From positions 186,001 through 250,000 of the forward strand of contig NZ_BMIS01000004.1 of the NCBI RefSeq assembly GCF_014642675.1: DNA of 64,000 bases. Direction: 5' to 3'. Shown in pieces: positions 9,326 through 17,041 of this stretch. Source of the stretch: Nesterenkonia cremea (GTDB lineage Bacteria > Actinomycetota > Actinomycetes > Actinomycetales > Micrococcaceae). A model generated the notes under the pieces. The model was not told the DNA's origin. It saw only the letters and a program-made list of their open reading frames with translations, and did not search any database. The position numbers and the translations under genes are program-made. Position 1 is the stretch's first letter, and every line of letters starts with the position of its first letter.

Positions 9326-9431
9326 CTGCTGTCTGGAGTGGCTTTCGCAGGGACCTTATCTGAGGGGCCGGGAGCCGTCGACGAGGAAAGCTTGACCCTG
9401 ACATTGTGTGAGCCTGTGAGGTGAGGGTGTC

Positions 9432-10241
9432 ATGTTGAGAATCGGGGACTTCGCGAGGCTGGTCGGGGTGTCAGTGCGCATGCTGCGCCACTATGACCAG
9501 CTCGGACTGTTGACGCCGGCTTGCACCGATGAGTTCACCGGATATCGCTACTATGAGGTGTCCCAGCTCGATCGGGCCAACCAACTGTTGGCGACGAAGG
9601 AACTGGGTTTCTCGCTCGATGAGGTGAGTCAGATGCTGGACGGGGAGCTCGGCGAGGACCGGCTGATTGAGATGCTCAGAGAGCGTGAGGCTGCGCTGGT
9701 GGAGCAGATCGACGCCGATCAGCAGCGGCTGAGACGGGTCCGGGTGAGGCTCCTGACGATGGAGAAAGGCACCACCATGTCCACAAGAACATTCACTGAG
9801 ACGAACCTGCCGGCTGTGCAGCTTGTTCAGCTGTCGGCATCCGTGCCGTCGATGGAAGAGATCGAACCTCAGATCGGCCCGATGTTCGGACGGGTCAATC
9901 AGGCGATCGACGAGGCCGCCCTGGCCCGCATCGGACCCGGAGTTGCGCACTACACCGTGACCCACACCGGCATGATCGCCGCCGCGGGGGAGCAGGTGGG
10001 CGACGCCGCAGTGCCTGACGGGCTGGAGCCCGGAAGTCTCGATTTCGTGCCGCGTGCGCTCACGACGACGTACGAGGGAAGCGGGATCGACGGAATCCAA
10101 TCAGCGTGGCAAGGCCTTGTGACCGAGGTCGAAGCTCGTGGTCTCACCCCGACGGGGGTATGTCGCGAGGTGTATCGCGAGACGCCGCTCGCTCCGGGCG
10201 GCGAGAAATGGGTGGTCGATCTGCAGCAGCCGGTCGAATGA
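9432..10241 (+). CDS. MerR-family transcriptional regulator with effector-binding domain
   Basis: A 269-residue regulator. Residues 1-70 form the MerR winged helix (MLRIGDFARLVGVSVRMLRH, then YDQLGLLTP and GYRYY). A dimerisation helix follows at about 75-120, and residues 120-269 resemble the GyrI-like small-molecule-binding domain. Such one-component regulators usually answer to drugs or other hydrophobic ligands. It overlaps the next, broken, YwqK-like frame by ATGA. No target operator was identified. Confidence 0.85.
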   Translation: MLRIGDFARLVGVSVRMLRHYDQLGLLTPACTDEFTGYRYYEVSQLDRANQLLATKELGFSLDEVSQMLDGELGEDRLIEMLREREAALVEQIDADQQRLRRVRVRLLTMEKGTTMSTRTFTETNLPAVQLVQLSASVPSMEEIEPQIGPMFGRVNQAIDEAALARIGPGVAHYTVTHTGMIAAAGEQVGDAAVPDGLEPGSLDFVPRALTTTYEGSGIDGIQSAWQGLVTEVEARGLTPTGVCREVYRETPLAPGGEKWVVDLQQPVE

Positions 10242-10474
10242 CGAAGACGGAGATCATCGACGGTTATGAGATCAGATATCACGCGAACGGTGCGATGCGA
10301 TAGTCCAAGGGCAAGGACGATCAGCCGGTCGGCTCCTGGGAGTGGTACCGCGTGGACGAGACACTGAAGCGTTCGGGACACGTCGACGTCGGCGAGCCCG
10401 TGGGGGAGTGGATCGCCTACGACACGGCGGGCGAGCCGTATAAGGTCACAGACCGTGGATCCCGCAGCAGCTGA
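10238..10474 (+). pseudogene. YwqK/MORN-like small protein, broken by a nonsense codon
   Basis: Reading from ATG 10238 gives TKTEIIDGYEIRYHANGAMR, a TAG at 10301-10303, then SKGKDDQPVGSWEWYRVDET, LKRSGHVDVGEPVGEWIAYD and TAGEPYKVTDR to TGA at 10472. The two halves lie in one frame and together look like the short YwqK/MORN-type protein annotated as an antitoxin component. Relatives, as I remember them, read WSKGK at the break, so TGG to TAG is the simplest cause. The start overlaps the MerR stop. Tandem short repeats of the kind GxxWEWYRxDGxxKRSGxF are visible. Confidence 0.65.
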
Positions 10475-10494
10475 TCACGAGTCCCAATGGAGAG

Positions 10495-11118
10495 TTATCG
10501 GTCCAGGAGGCCGGCGGCGGCGAAGGCGCGTTGGTAGATCTGGCGCAGCACCTCGGTTTTCCGCTCGTTGTATGCGCTGATCGCCTCCCCGTGAGAGTTC
10601 GATGCTTCTGCCGCGGTCAGCTTGATGTCACGGTATAGCTCCCTGTCCTCGTCGGAATCACGGAGCCAGTCCCGGAACAGGCGGTGTCGGTACGCCTCTG
10701 GGCAGCCTGGCGACCAGACGTGCAGATTGCATCGCGGGGTCTCCACAGTGAGGCACCGGTGTTCATACCACCACGGTTCTCGGACGGTGAGCGTGAACCC
10801 GGCGCGTTGCAGCTGCGGGAGCCAGACGCTCTCCCGGTTCGAATCTGCCACCGTCAGATCGATGTCGATGACTGGTTTGGCATGAAGGCCCGGGACTGAG
10901 GTTGAGCCGACATGCTCGATGCTCAGAGCGCGCATCCCTAATGCGCTGCGGATGCGTTCCGCGATCTCACGGTAGCGGTCCGGCCAGATCGGGTCATAGG
11001 GGACCACCGCGATGCTCTCAGGGATAGGTTCTGCGCCGTCGGCGAAAGGCGACGTCCCAGGCGGCGGAGGAGTGTCCCGGAAGGTGACGATCTCGTCGGG
11101 GTCCAGCACGTTCTTCAC
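10495..11118 (-). CDS. GrpB-family nucleotidyltransferase-like protein
   Basis: A 207-residue UPF0157/GrpB protein. The core IAVVPYDPIWPDRYREIAER, then IEHVGSTSVPGLHAKPVIDI and DLTV, is the signature of this family, with the Asp pair of the nucleotidyltransferase fold. NLHVWSPGCPEAYRHRLFRD is the second conserved block. The exact reaction is unknown; some relatives have been linked to CoA or nucleotide transfer, but none is assumed here. It stands alone on the minus strand. Confidence 0.8.
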   Translation of the reverse strand: MKNVLDPDEIVTFRDTPPPPGTSPFADGAEPIPESIAVVPYDPIWPDRYREIAERIRSALGMRALSIEHVGSTSVPGLHAKPVIDIDLTVADSNRESVWLPQLQRAGFTLTVREPWWYEHRCLTVETPRCNLHVWSPGCPEAYRHRLFRDWLRDSDEDRELYRDIKLTAAEASNSHGEAISAYNERKTEVLRQIYQRAFAAAGLLDR

Positions 11119-11167
11119 TCCGTCCAGGGGTCATCTGATGACGCGGCGGCTCAACCACCGCACCAGC

Positions 11168-11375
11168 TTATCGAGCGACTTCAGGATTGATACGGCTGGT
11201 GTGGTCAGCCAGGGCTCTCTGAACCCGAGCGTCAGTCCAGCCGGGCCAGCCCCATCCCGGGCTGCCCGTTGCGTGTCCGAGCGAGGGAGCAGCCGTGCTT
11301 GCGGTCGAATGAGCCTGCGCGATGCGTTCAGCGTCGGCGACTGACGGCTTCCGGATCACGAGGTTCTCCTGCATC
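11168..11375 (-). pseudogene. Remnant of a GNAT acetyltransferase gene
   Basis: From ATG 11375 the reading is MQENLVIRKPSVADAERIAQ AHSTA, which looks like the first strand and helix of a GNAT protein, but the next 45 residues do not continue the fold and the frame stops at 11168. It is flanked by intact GNAT genes. I read it as a truncated N-terminal fragment; an unrelated short peptide cannot be excluded. Confidence 0.35.
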
Positions 11376-11471
11376 AGACTAGGGTATCTATTCGCCCCCG
11401 TCAGCTGGCCCTCCGGCGCTGCAGGTCCTCGGCTCGCTTCGGCGAGCACAGACGCTCGGTAAGGTCGACAC

Positions 11472-12071
11472 ATGAGTCTCCCCGCGCCTCAGATCAGCTT
11501 CGTCCATCTTCGCCCGCAGGAGGCTGAGGATGCCTCGGCACTTGCTGAGTTCATCGCTGGCCAGCATTACCCCTTCCACGTGCGCAATCGCCCGACTGCC
11601 GAGCAGGTGCGAGAGGGCATCGCATCCGGCACTTACGGCTTCGCGCCTGAGCACTATTCGACCGAGCAGGCCGCTGAGACTGATCACCGCGGGTGGTGGA
11701 TCTATGCGGGGCAGGTGCGGCTCGGCGTCGTCGTCTTGGAAGACCTCACCGATGACGCGCCGCTGTTCGATCTGAGGCTGGCCGATGAGCACCGAGGACA
11801 GGGGTGGGGTGTTCCGGTTCTGTGTGCTCTGACCTCCTTGGTGTTCGAGACCTATCCTGAGGTCGACCGTTTCGAAGGCCAGACCCGCGAGGACAACATC
11901 CCGATGCGAAAGGTGTTCCTGCGCAGCGGGTTCATCAAAGAGGCCCACTATCGGCGCGGATGGCCGGTGGAGGGAGGCGAACCTGTGGCCTCACTGGCCT
12001 ACGGGATGCTCCGGCAGGACTGGCAGAGCGGAACGACCACAACGTTCGAATGGAACGATCTCGTCGCCTGA
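11472..12071 (+). CDS. GNAT-family N-acetyltransferase
   Basis: A 199-residue acetyltransferase of the RimJ/RimL type. FDLRLADEHRGQGWGVPVLC at about 96-116 carries the R/Q-x-x-G-x-G/A acetyl-CoA loop, and NIPMRKVFLRSGFIKEAHYR near 155 is the C-terminal motif B helix and strand with the usual GF. No substrate can be assigned. The start is ATG 11472, within reach of AGGTCGA. It is the first of a run of GNAT genes on the plus strand. Confidence 0.8.
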   Translation: MSLPAPQISFVHLRPQEAEDASALAEFIAGQHYPFHVRNRPTAEQVREGIASGTYGFAPEHYSTEQAAETDHRGWWIYAGQVRLGVVVLEDLTDDAPLFDLRLADEHRGQGWGVPVLCALTSLVFETYPEVDRFEGQTREDNIPMRKVFLRSGFIKEAHYRRGWPVEGGEPVASLAYGMLRQDWQSGTTTTFEWNDLVA

Positions 12072-12257
12072 CTTCCCGATACCCGGAATCCGGATCCGGA
12101 GGCCGTGCGGCTGATTGCTGCGGACCGGGAACTGAGCGAGAACCAGGTCCAAGCTGCTCCGGCCTGACCCGATCACGCCAGCCAGCGGTTGTTCGATAGG
12201 GGACTACTGTGGGGCTCTGCTGCAACGTGTAGAGATCTGAAGGAAGAGGCACCCAGG
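12072..12257. other. Intergenic stretch with a possible decayed coding fragment
   Basis: One frame from about 12078 reads TRNPDPEAVRLIAADRELSE NQVQAAPA and stops at TGA near 12165. It has protein-like composition but no start or recognisable family. The rest holds the ribosome site of the next gene (GGAAGAGG at 12242-12249). Confidence 0.3.
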
Positions 12258-12722
12258 ATGATGGACGTTCGCAGGCCGCTGCCGGGCGGCTACGAGGTCG
12301 ACACTGACACGAGTCGGCTGGACCTGTCGCTCGTCCATGCGTGGCTGTCCACGGATGCTTTCTGGGCTCTCGGCCGGTCTTACGACGCCGTCGAGAAAGC
12401 TGCCGATGCCTCGGTGAACTTCGGGGTGTACGACGCCGACGGCGGACAGGCCGGGTATGCGCGGGTCGTCACTGACGGCGTCACGTTCGGTTGGCTGTGC
12501 GATGTCTACATCGCGCCCGCGGCCCGTGGTCAGGGCCTCGGCACTTCCTTGGCTCAGGTGATCGTCGATGCCGTTCGTCCTCTGGAGCTGAAGCGCTTTA
12601 TGCTGTCTACCGTCGACGCCCACGAGGTCTACTCCAAAGTCGGTTTCGAACCTTTCCCGAACCCGCAGAAGCTGATGGTCCTGGAACGTGAAGACAACGC
12701 CGGCGTAGTCGAAACCGAATGA
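12258..12722 (+). CDS. GNAT-family N-acetyltransferase
   Basis: About 154 residues from ATG 12258, chosen because GGAAGAGG lies eight bases upstream; the frame is open further upstream. WLCDVYIAPAARGQGLGTSL is the acetyl-CoA-binding core (RGQGLG), preceded by GYARVVTDGVTFGWL typical of the YjdJ/ArgA-like small GNATs. MLSTVDAHEVYSKVGFEPFP is the last strand-helix motif with the conserved Tyr and GF. Substrate unknown. Confidence 0.8.
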   Translation: MMDVRRPLPGGYEVDTDTSRLDLSLVHAWLSTDAFWALGRSYDAVEKAADASVNFGVYDADGGQAGYARVVTDGVTFGWLCDVYIAPAARGQGLGTSLAQVIVDAVRPLELKRFMLSTVDAHEVYSKVGFEPFPNPQKLMVLEREDNAGVVETE

Positions 12723-12758
12723 TCGTCGCGGACGTGGACACCATGAAGGAGCAGAACA

Positions 12759-13040
12759 GTGAGCGAGCCGGTGCAGATCAGAGAAAGCGCCGACGGCGCC
12801 CTCGCCATGCTCTTCGTCCACTCCGATCGGTGGGGGAGCGGCATCGGGTCAGCCCTGCTCCGGCACGTGATCCAGGAGCACGGAGTCACCACCGTGGACG
12901 TCAACGAGCGGAACGAACAGGCTGTGGCCTTCTACCGGCACTCCGGCTTCGAGATCACCGGCCGCAGTCCGGTGGACTCTTGCGGCCTGCCGTATCCACT
13001 GCTGCATATGCGGCTGTCGAGCGTACTCAGCTCAGAGTGA
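12759..13040 (+). CDS. Short GNAT protein lacking the N-terminal half
   Basis: Ninety-three residues from GTG 12759 with GAAGGAG seven bases upstream. It contains the C-terminal half of a GNAT fold: FVHSDRWGSGIGSALLRHVI (acetyl-CoA loop) and VNERNEQAVAFYRHSGFEIT (motif B). Beta strands 1-3 are missing between MSEPVQIRESADGA and the loop, so an internal deletion seems likely. Whether it folds or acts is doubtful. Its stop overlaps the start of the next GNAT by one base. Confidence 0.6.
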   Translation: MSEPVQIRESADGALAMLFVHSDRWGSGIGSALLRHVIQEHGVTTVDVNERNEQAVAFYRHSGFEITGRSPVDSCGLPYPLLHMRLSSVLSSE

Positions 13041-13585
13041 TGATGGGACGCATGATCCGGATCCGTGGTGCTGAGCAAGACGAATTCCTTCGGATTCAGG
13101 AGATCGAGCGTGCCGCGGGGGAAGCGTTCCGCGATATCGGAATGCCGGAGATCGCCGACGACGCCCCGCCGAGTCTGGAGGAGCTGGCGGGATACGCCAG
13201 CGCTGGGCTGGCATGGGTGGCGGTCGATGCTCAGGGCACGCCAGTTGCGTCTCTGCTCGCCGAGCCGGTGGAGGAAGCCCTTCACATCGAGCAGGTCTCC
13301 GTGCACCCAGACGCTGCCCGGCAGGGCATCGGCAGGCGCCTGATCGACCATGCTGGAACGCATGCAGCGGCGCTGGGTCTCAACGCTCTGACGCTCACGA
13401 CCTTTGTCGACGTCGTCTGGAACGCTCGCTACTACCGTCGAATCGGCTTCATCGACCTGGCCGCGGATCAGCTCACACCCGGCCTGGTCGACGTTCGCCG
13501 ACGCGAGGCGGAGCTGGGACTCGATCGCTGGCCGAGAGTCTGCATGGTGAGGCCTCTCGACGATCAGCTTCCGGCCGACGGCTGA
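13040..13585 (+). CDS. GNAT-family N-acetyltransferase
   Basis: About 181 residues, starting at ATG 13040 (ATG 13043 and 13052 are alternatives) and overlapping the previous stop by one base. IEQVSVHPDAARQGIGRRLI at about 81-100 is the acetyl-CoA loop; TTFVDVVWNARYYRRIGFID is the motif B region with the conserved Tyr. This subfamily (often described as RimI-like) is widespread in actinobacteria; substrate unknown. Translational coupling to the truncated GNAT upstream is probable. Confidence 0.82.
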   Translation: MMGRMIRIRGAEQDEFLRIQEIERAAGEAFRDIGMPEIADDAPPSLEELAGYASAGLAWVAVDAQGTPVASLLAEPVEEALHIEQVSVHPDAARQGIGRRLIDHAGTHAAALGLNALTLTTFVDVVWNARYYRRIGFIDLAADQLTPGLVDVRRREAELGLDRWPRVCMVRPLDDQLPADG

Positions 13586-13713
13586 ACGTGAGGGCGTAGG
13601 CCTCCGGGTAGAGCGCTTCCAACGCTCCCACATACTCCGGTGACGTGTTCGGGTCACCTCTGGCCAACCGGAAGGTTCACGCTGCCTCCTCAAGGGGACG
13701 CGGCAGCTGTGCT

Positions 13714-13985
13714 GCGAGGGGCTTCCTGAACTTCCACCGCGAGACGTTCCGGTGGAAGAGCTCAGGCCTGGATGAGGCTGCCCTGCAGGGGCGCCGGCCC
13801 CGAGGGAGATGACACTCGGCTCCATGCTCAAACACCTGGCGCTGGTCGAGGACTACTGATTCTTCTCTGTCCTGATGGGCAACGCCCGGGCCGCGGCATT
13901 CGCCCACGGTGACCGGGAGTGCGCCCGCCACAACAGTCATGCCGACCTGCTCAGGGAGAGCATCGACGGTCTGACCGGTGAGTAG
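13714..13985 (+). pseudogene. DinB-family (DUF664) protein, decayed
   Basis: Two frames together recall a DinB_2 protein: ARGFLNFHRETFRWKSSGLD EAALQGRRP, then after a frameshift near 13805 EMTLGSMLKHLALVEDY, TGA at 13857-13859, and FFSVLMGNARAAAFAHGDRE up to TAG at 13983. Family members continue VEDYWF at this point, so the TGA probably replaces a TGG. The start codon is also lost. Intact relatives act as thiol-dependent S-transferases; this copy should be inactive. Confidence 0.6.
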
Positions 13986-14023
13986 TCGGCTATCGCAGGA
14001 TCATCCACGACAAGGAGAATGTC

Positions 14024-14248
14024 ATGGAAGCACCAGAGGAGCATCCTGGGATCGACCTCCCACGTGCTATCGGCCGACCGGCCACCGGGGGACTGTTGGA
14101 GGCTGAGATCGAGGCTCTGCAGAAGGTGAGCGGCCACTCGGAGAAGGAGCTGCTGGCTCTGCACGGAGTGGGTCCCAAAGCCATCCGGATCCTTCGGGAC
14201 GCACTCGATGAGCAGGGACTCAGGTTCCGGACCTCAGGTAGATGGTGA
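14024..14248 (+). CDS. Helix-hairpin-helix DNA-binding-like protein
   Basis: A 74-residue protein with AAGGAG upstream of ATG 14024. The segment IDLPRAIGRPATGGLLEAEI and then LLALHGVGPKAIRILRDALD resembles the C-terminal domain of RNA polymerase alpha and other HhH proteins, with the GVGPKA hairpin. Such stand-alone proteins are common in bacteria and presumed to bind DNA; no target is known. It follows the DinB remnant directly. Confidence 0.65.
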   Translation: MEAPEEHPGIDLPRAIGRPATGGLLEAEIEALQKVSGHSEKELLALHGVGPKAIRILRDALDEQGLRFRTSGRW

Positions 14249-14391
14249 TGCGGCTCGCCCAATGACTGGTGGAGTGCGGAGCAGTAATTATGCGCGAAAT
14301 TTGAGTCGTTGTTGAGGTGGCGACAAGAAAGGCGAAATAGCGTGGCGCACGTCCAGCCCATTTCAAGTTTCTATTAAGGAGTGACTTACTC

Positions 14392-14946
14392 ATGCCAACG
14401 ATGATGAGGACTACTAAGGCGCTGTCTGCTATTACGCTCTCAGGAGCGCTTGTGGTGTCGACGGCCGCGGCATCAACTGCGCAGGCTGAGCTTCCCAATG
14501 TTAACGCGGAAACTGTTCCGCAGGAGGAGGTCGGTGAAGGTGCGCTGACTGCGGCCGAAGAGGATGCCCTGATTGAAGAATTCGAAGACGTTATCGAAGC
14601 TGCTTCCGCGGCTGGTGATATTACAGCGGAGGAGGCCGAGCAGCTTCAGGCGGAGCTCGACGGAGCCGAGGGTGACGTTGAGAATCGCGCGGCCCCGGTA
14701 ATTGGTCTTCCTGTTATTCTCGCCTGTGTGGGAACAGTTGGGCTCTCCACTTACCAGGCATACAATGGGGGCGACCCTGTTGAGTACATCGCCCAATCGA
14801 TCATTGGTTGCATTCCCTTCGGAGCTGCGGCACGGCCTGCTGTGGTCAGCATGATTCAGAATAACCGTGGAGCGGTTGCGAACGCGCTGAAGGCGGTTGG
14901 TGCTTCTAGCCTTGCCCTGGCTCTTACGGGCGACAGCGCTCAGTAA
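14392..14946 (+). CDS. Secreted precursor-like protein of unknown function
   Basis: A 184-residue protein with AAGGAG eight bases before ATG. It has three parts. Residues 1-32 are a Sec signal peptide ending STAQA. Residues 33-100 are strikingly acidic (EEDALIEEFEDVIEAA and EEAEQLQAELDGAEGD). Residues 101-184 are hydrophobic and Gly/Ala-rich with two cysteines (VIGLPVILACVGTVGLSTYQ and IAQSIIGCIPFG). This looks like leader, acidic propeptide and a small membrane-active C-terminal domain, as in some bacteriocin or toxin precursors, but I recognise no family. Base composition is lower in GC than the neighbours. The next gene encodes a small membrane protein six bases downstream, which could be its immunity partner (inference). 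Confidence 0.6.
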   Translation: MPTMMRTTKALSAITLSGALVVSTAAASTAQAELPNVNAETVPQEEVGEGALTAAEEDALIEEFEDVIEAASAAGDITAEEAEQLQAELDGAEGDVENRAAPVIGLPVILACVGTVGLSTYQAYNGGDPVEYIAQSIIGCIPFGAAARPAVVSMIQNNRGAVANALKAVGASSLALALTGDSAQ

Positions 14947-14952
14947 CAACTG

Positions 14953-15306
14953 GTGAAAGATGACATGAAGCGTTCAGATCTAGCAGTTGGCGCACTAGCA
15001 GTCGTTGCCTACATTCTGACGGTCGTCGGCCTGTTTTCATCCTTCGATGCGAGCGTCATCGTTATTCCGATGATTTGTCTTGCAGCGATTCCCGTGTCAC
15101 TCTGCGTCAAAGTGATGTTTGAGGGGGCTTCTTCTGCTTCGCGTATTCCGGTGGCGATAATTTCCGTTTTGATTATTGCCCTTTATCTGGTTTCTCTGTT
15201 TATTGGTCAGGGTCAGATGTATGCCGTCGTGATCCAGATGATTGCGTGGGCCTTTGTTGGATTCCTGGTAATGAGCAGAGATTCAGGGAGGGCTGAAGCA
15301 GCTTAG
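14953..15306 (+). CDS. Small multi-pass membrane protein
   Basis: A 117-residue protein starting at GTG 14953 (ATG 14965 is an alternative; neither has a strong ribosome site). Four hydrophobic segments are visible at about residues 8-28, 32-53, 65-84 and 88-108, joined by short charged loops. No family recognised. It follows the secreted precursor-like gene by six bases and shares its lower GC content, so the two are probably one transcript that ends at the hairpin near 15411. A role as immunity or export partner is a guess from context. Confidence 0.55.
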   Translation: MKDDMKRSDLAVGALAVVAYILTVVGLFSSFDASVIVIPMICLAAIPVSLCVKVMFEGASSASRIPVAIISVLIIALYLVSLFIGQGQMYAVVIQMIAWAFVGFLVMSRDSGRAEAA

Positions 15307-15410
15307 CGCTGTAGAGGTTCAGCGAAGCGGCTAGATTGTGTTGCAGTGGATGTTGGCCTGTTGTGCTTGTTTGTATGTCTGGTATTGCTAACTTGGTGTT
15401 TTATGATGTG

Positions 15411-15445
15411 CAATAGCGTTGCACCTCAGTGGTGCAGCGCTATTG
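15411..15445 (+). terminator. Strong hairpin downstream of the membrane-protein gene
   Basis: CAATAGCGTTGCACC pairs with GGTGCAGCGCTATTG (15 bp, one G-T wobble) around the 5-nt loop TCAGT. It is about 105 bp past the stop and followed by TGTGTGT, a plausible terminator. The 183 bp between the two coding genes holds nothing else I can name. Confidence 0.55.
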
Positions 15446-15491
15446 TGTGTATAGTGGCAAACTCCGGCTTTGGCTATCCCCGCGACGTTGC

Positions 15492-15887
15492 TCACTTCCC
15501 GCGGATCTCGCGGCGGGCCTGGCCGATGATGCGGTCTCGGCGGAACAGCTGCTCCAGGTGTGCCATCTGGGCATCCACCTGACCTGTGCCGTTGGAGAAG
15601 GCCTCGAGAGTCTCTTGGTACTGCTTCTCGAAGGCTGTCCAGTCCTTCTTCTTCAGGTGTGGCGCCAGGGCCCGGAGCTCTTCGATGGCGCGCTGTGCCT
15701 CGGCACCTTGGGAATGTGCCTCAGCAGTGACTTCGGCCAGAAGCAGCAGCTGACCCCTCCGATCGAGGCCCTTGTCCGAGGAGTCGAACTTATCCATCAG
15801 CCCGAAACCGCCGACCAGTACGAGCAGTGCCAGCACGCAGCCGAACACCAGCATCACGATCTCCAGGGCGCTGAAACCCTGATCCAT
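15492..15887 (-). CDS. Membrane-anchored protein of unknown function
   Basis: A 131-residue protein with a strong GGAGGAG ribosome site before ATG 15887. Residues 7-30 (LEIVMLVFGCVLALLVLVGG) form one membrane helix; the remainder is hydrophilic and helical (RAIEELRALAPHLKKKDWTA, AQMAHLEQLFRRDRIIGQAR) and would lie in the cytoplasm or outside depending on topology. I recognise no family. It stands alone. Confidence 0.6.
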   Translation of the reverse strand: MDQGFSALEIVMLVFGCVLALLVLVGGFGLMDKFDSSDKGLDRRGQLLLLAEVTAEAHSQGAEAQRAIEELRALAPHLKKKDWTAFEKQYQETLEAFSNGTGQVDAQMAHLEQLFRRDRIIGQARREIRGK

Positions 15888-16373
15888 AGTCTCCTCCTCT
15901 GAGAGACGCTGTCTTCCGCCAGTCTAGTTGTTGCGGGGCCTGGCGTTGTTCGCAGCACCGCGGGGCTGGGCATAGAAGAGGAGCAGGCCTTGATCGCGGA
16001 ATCCTGCCGTCCTGCACCTAGCAGGAGAAACGAGCGCAGCGGCTGCGGTTCGAGAACTAAGTGAAGGGACGGCGGCGACTGTGCCCACCACCAGCCTGAT
16101 GCACGTTGGCCGATTCGTCGAAGCCAGTGCACTCCTCGACTTCTACGTATCTCCTGTTCCCGAATTCTCCTCTGTGGTCCCGGATCACGCTGAAGTTGTC
16201 GCTATGAGCGGGCATGCCTCAACGCGGTTGAGCAGCGGCTAGCGATGGGTGAGATGGCCGATCCTTGGGCTGCCCGGCTGGAAGCGCTATGGGCGGCGCT
16301 CGAGAAGACATGTGATTCTATTGCCAGTGAATAACTTTCCCCTGGTCACGGCGATTTCCGGCAGCGCAATTGG
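15888..16373. other. Gene-poor stretch with degraded coding remnants
   Basis: No intact gene is visible. On the plus strand a GTG frame near 16080 reads TTSLMHVGRFVEASALLDFY and stops near 16242. An overlapping frame reads YERACLNAVEQRLAMGEMAD PWAARLEALWAALE to TAA near 16332. Together they look like one decayed gene with a frameshift near 16200; the family is not recognised. Confidence 0.35.
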
Positions 16374-16886
16374 TTGACAGAGGCGCTGCAGCTCTTCGAT
16401 GCGATAATGAACGGGATGTGGGAACCGGAGAGCGTAGAAGAGTTCTGGGCGCGGTGCCGGAGCGACCTTGACCATCTTCCGGAGGAAATGCCGGAAGCGT
16501 GGGCGTTCGGTGCGACGCGAGAGCATGCCGATGCACTGCTCGAACTCGTTCTCGATGGAGTCAAGACCGGGACTGCGGCGTCGCTCTGGGACCACGAAAC
16601 CACGGGTGAGGCCGTGCCTGAACCCGGGATGCTGAGCATCATTCTCGACGGCAGGGGTGTGCCACGGGCGCTGCTCGAGACCACGGAGGTGCAGATCGTT
16701 CCGTTCGGCGAAGTGAGCGTCGAGCATGCGTTCACAGAGGGCGAGGGTGACCGCACCCTGGAGTATTGGCGACGGGTGCACGAGTGGTTCTGGCGCGAGT
16801 ACTCGGAGAACCCCCGCGGTTTCGAGCCTGACATGCCGGTGGTATGCGAGCGATTCCGGCTGCTTCGTGTTGAAAGCGTGACTTGA
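16374..16886 (+). CDS. ASCH-domain protein
   Basis: A protein of up to 170 residues. AWAFGATREHADALLELVLD GVKTGTAASLW opens the ASCH (PUA-like) fold, and the typical block VPFGEVSVEHAFTEGEGDRT precedes MPVVCERFRLLRVE at the end. Members are proposed RNA-binding or ligand-binding proteins; one branch has amidohydrolase activity. The start is uncertain: TTG 16374 is the longest, ATG 16407 and ATG 16416 are alternatives with no better ribosome site. No operon partner. Confidence 0.78.
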   Translation: MTEALQLFDAIMNGMWEPESVEEFWARCRSDLDHLPEEMPEAWAFGATREHADALLELVLDGVKTGTAASLWDHETTGEAVPEPGMLSIILDGRGVPRALLETTEVQIVPFGEVSVEHAFTEGEGDRTLEYWRRVHEWFWREYSENPRGFEPDMPVVCERFRLLRVESVT

Positions 16887-16980
16887 TCTTGGTTGCACGA
16901 TGTCGTGAAGTTCCAGTTCGACCTCTGGTGGCAGTGATCGCTCCATCTGCGGCCCAGGGCCCGTAGTCGCGCAAAGACGG

Positions 16981-17017
16981 AGGGTCCGCGACGGCACATC
17001 GTGCCGTCGCGGACCCT
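16981..17017. terminator. Bidirectional terminator hairpin
   Basis: A perfect 17-bp stem, AGGGTCCGCGACGGCAC paired with its complement, with the 3-nt loop ATC. It sits between the plus-strand ASCH gene and the convergent NTF2-like gene and can serve both. Confidence 0.8.
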
Positions 17018-17041
17018 GCCTCCCTGAATTATGGAGGGTTG

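Noticed and set aside
13587-13680. Minus-strand fragment reading SPEYVGALEALYPEAYALTF
   Set aside because: Protein-like but too short, without a recognisable family, and partly overlapping the end of an intact GNAT gene.
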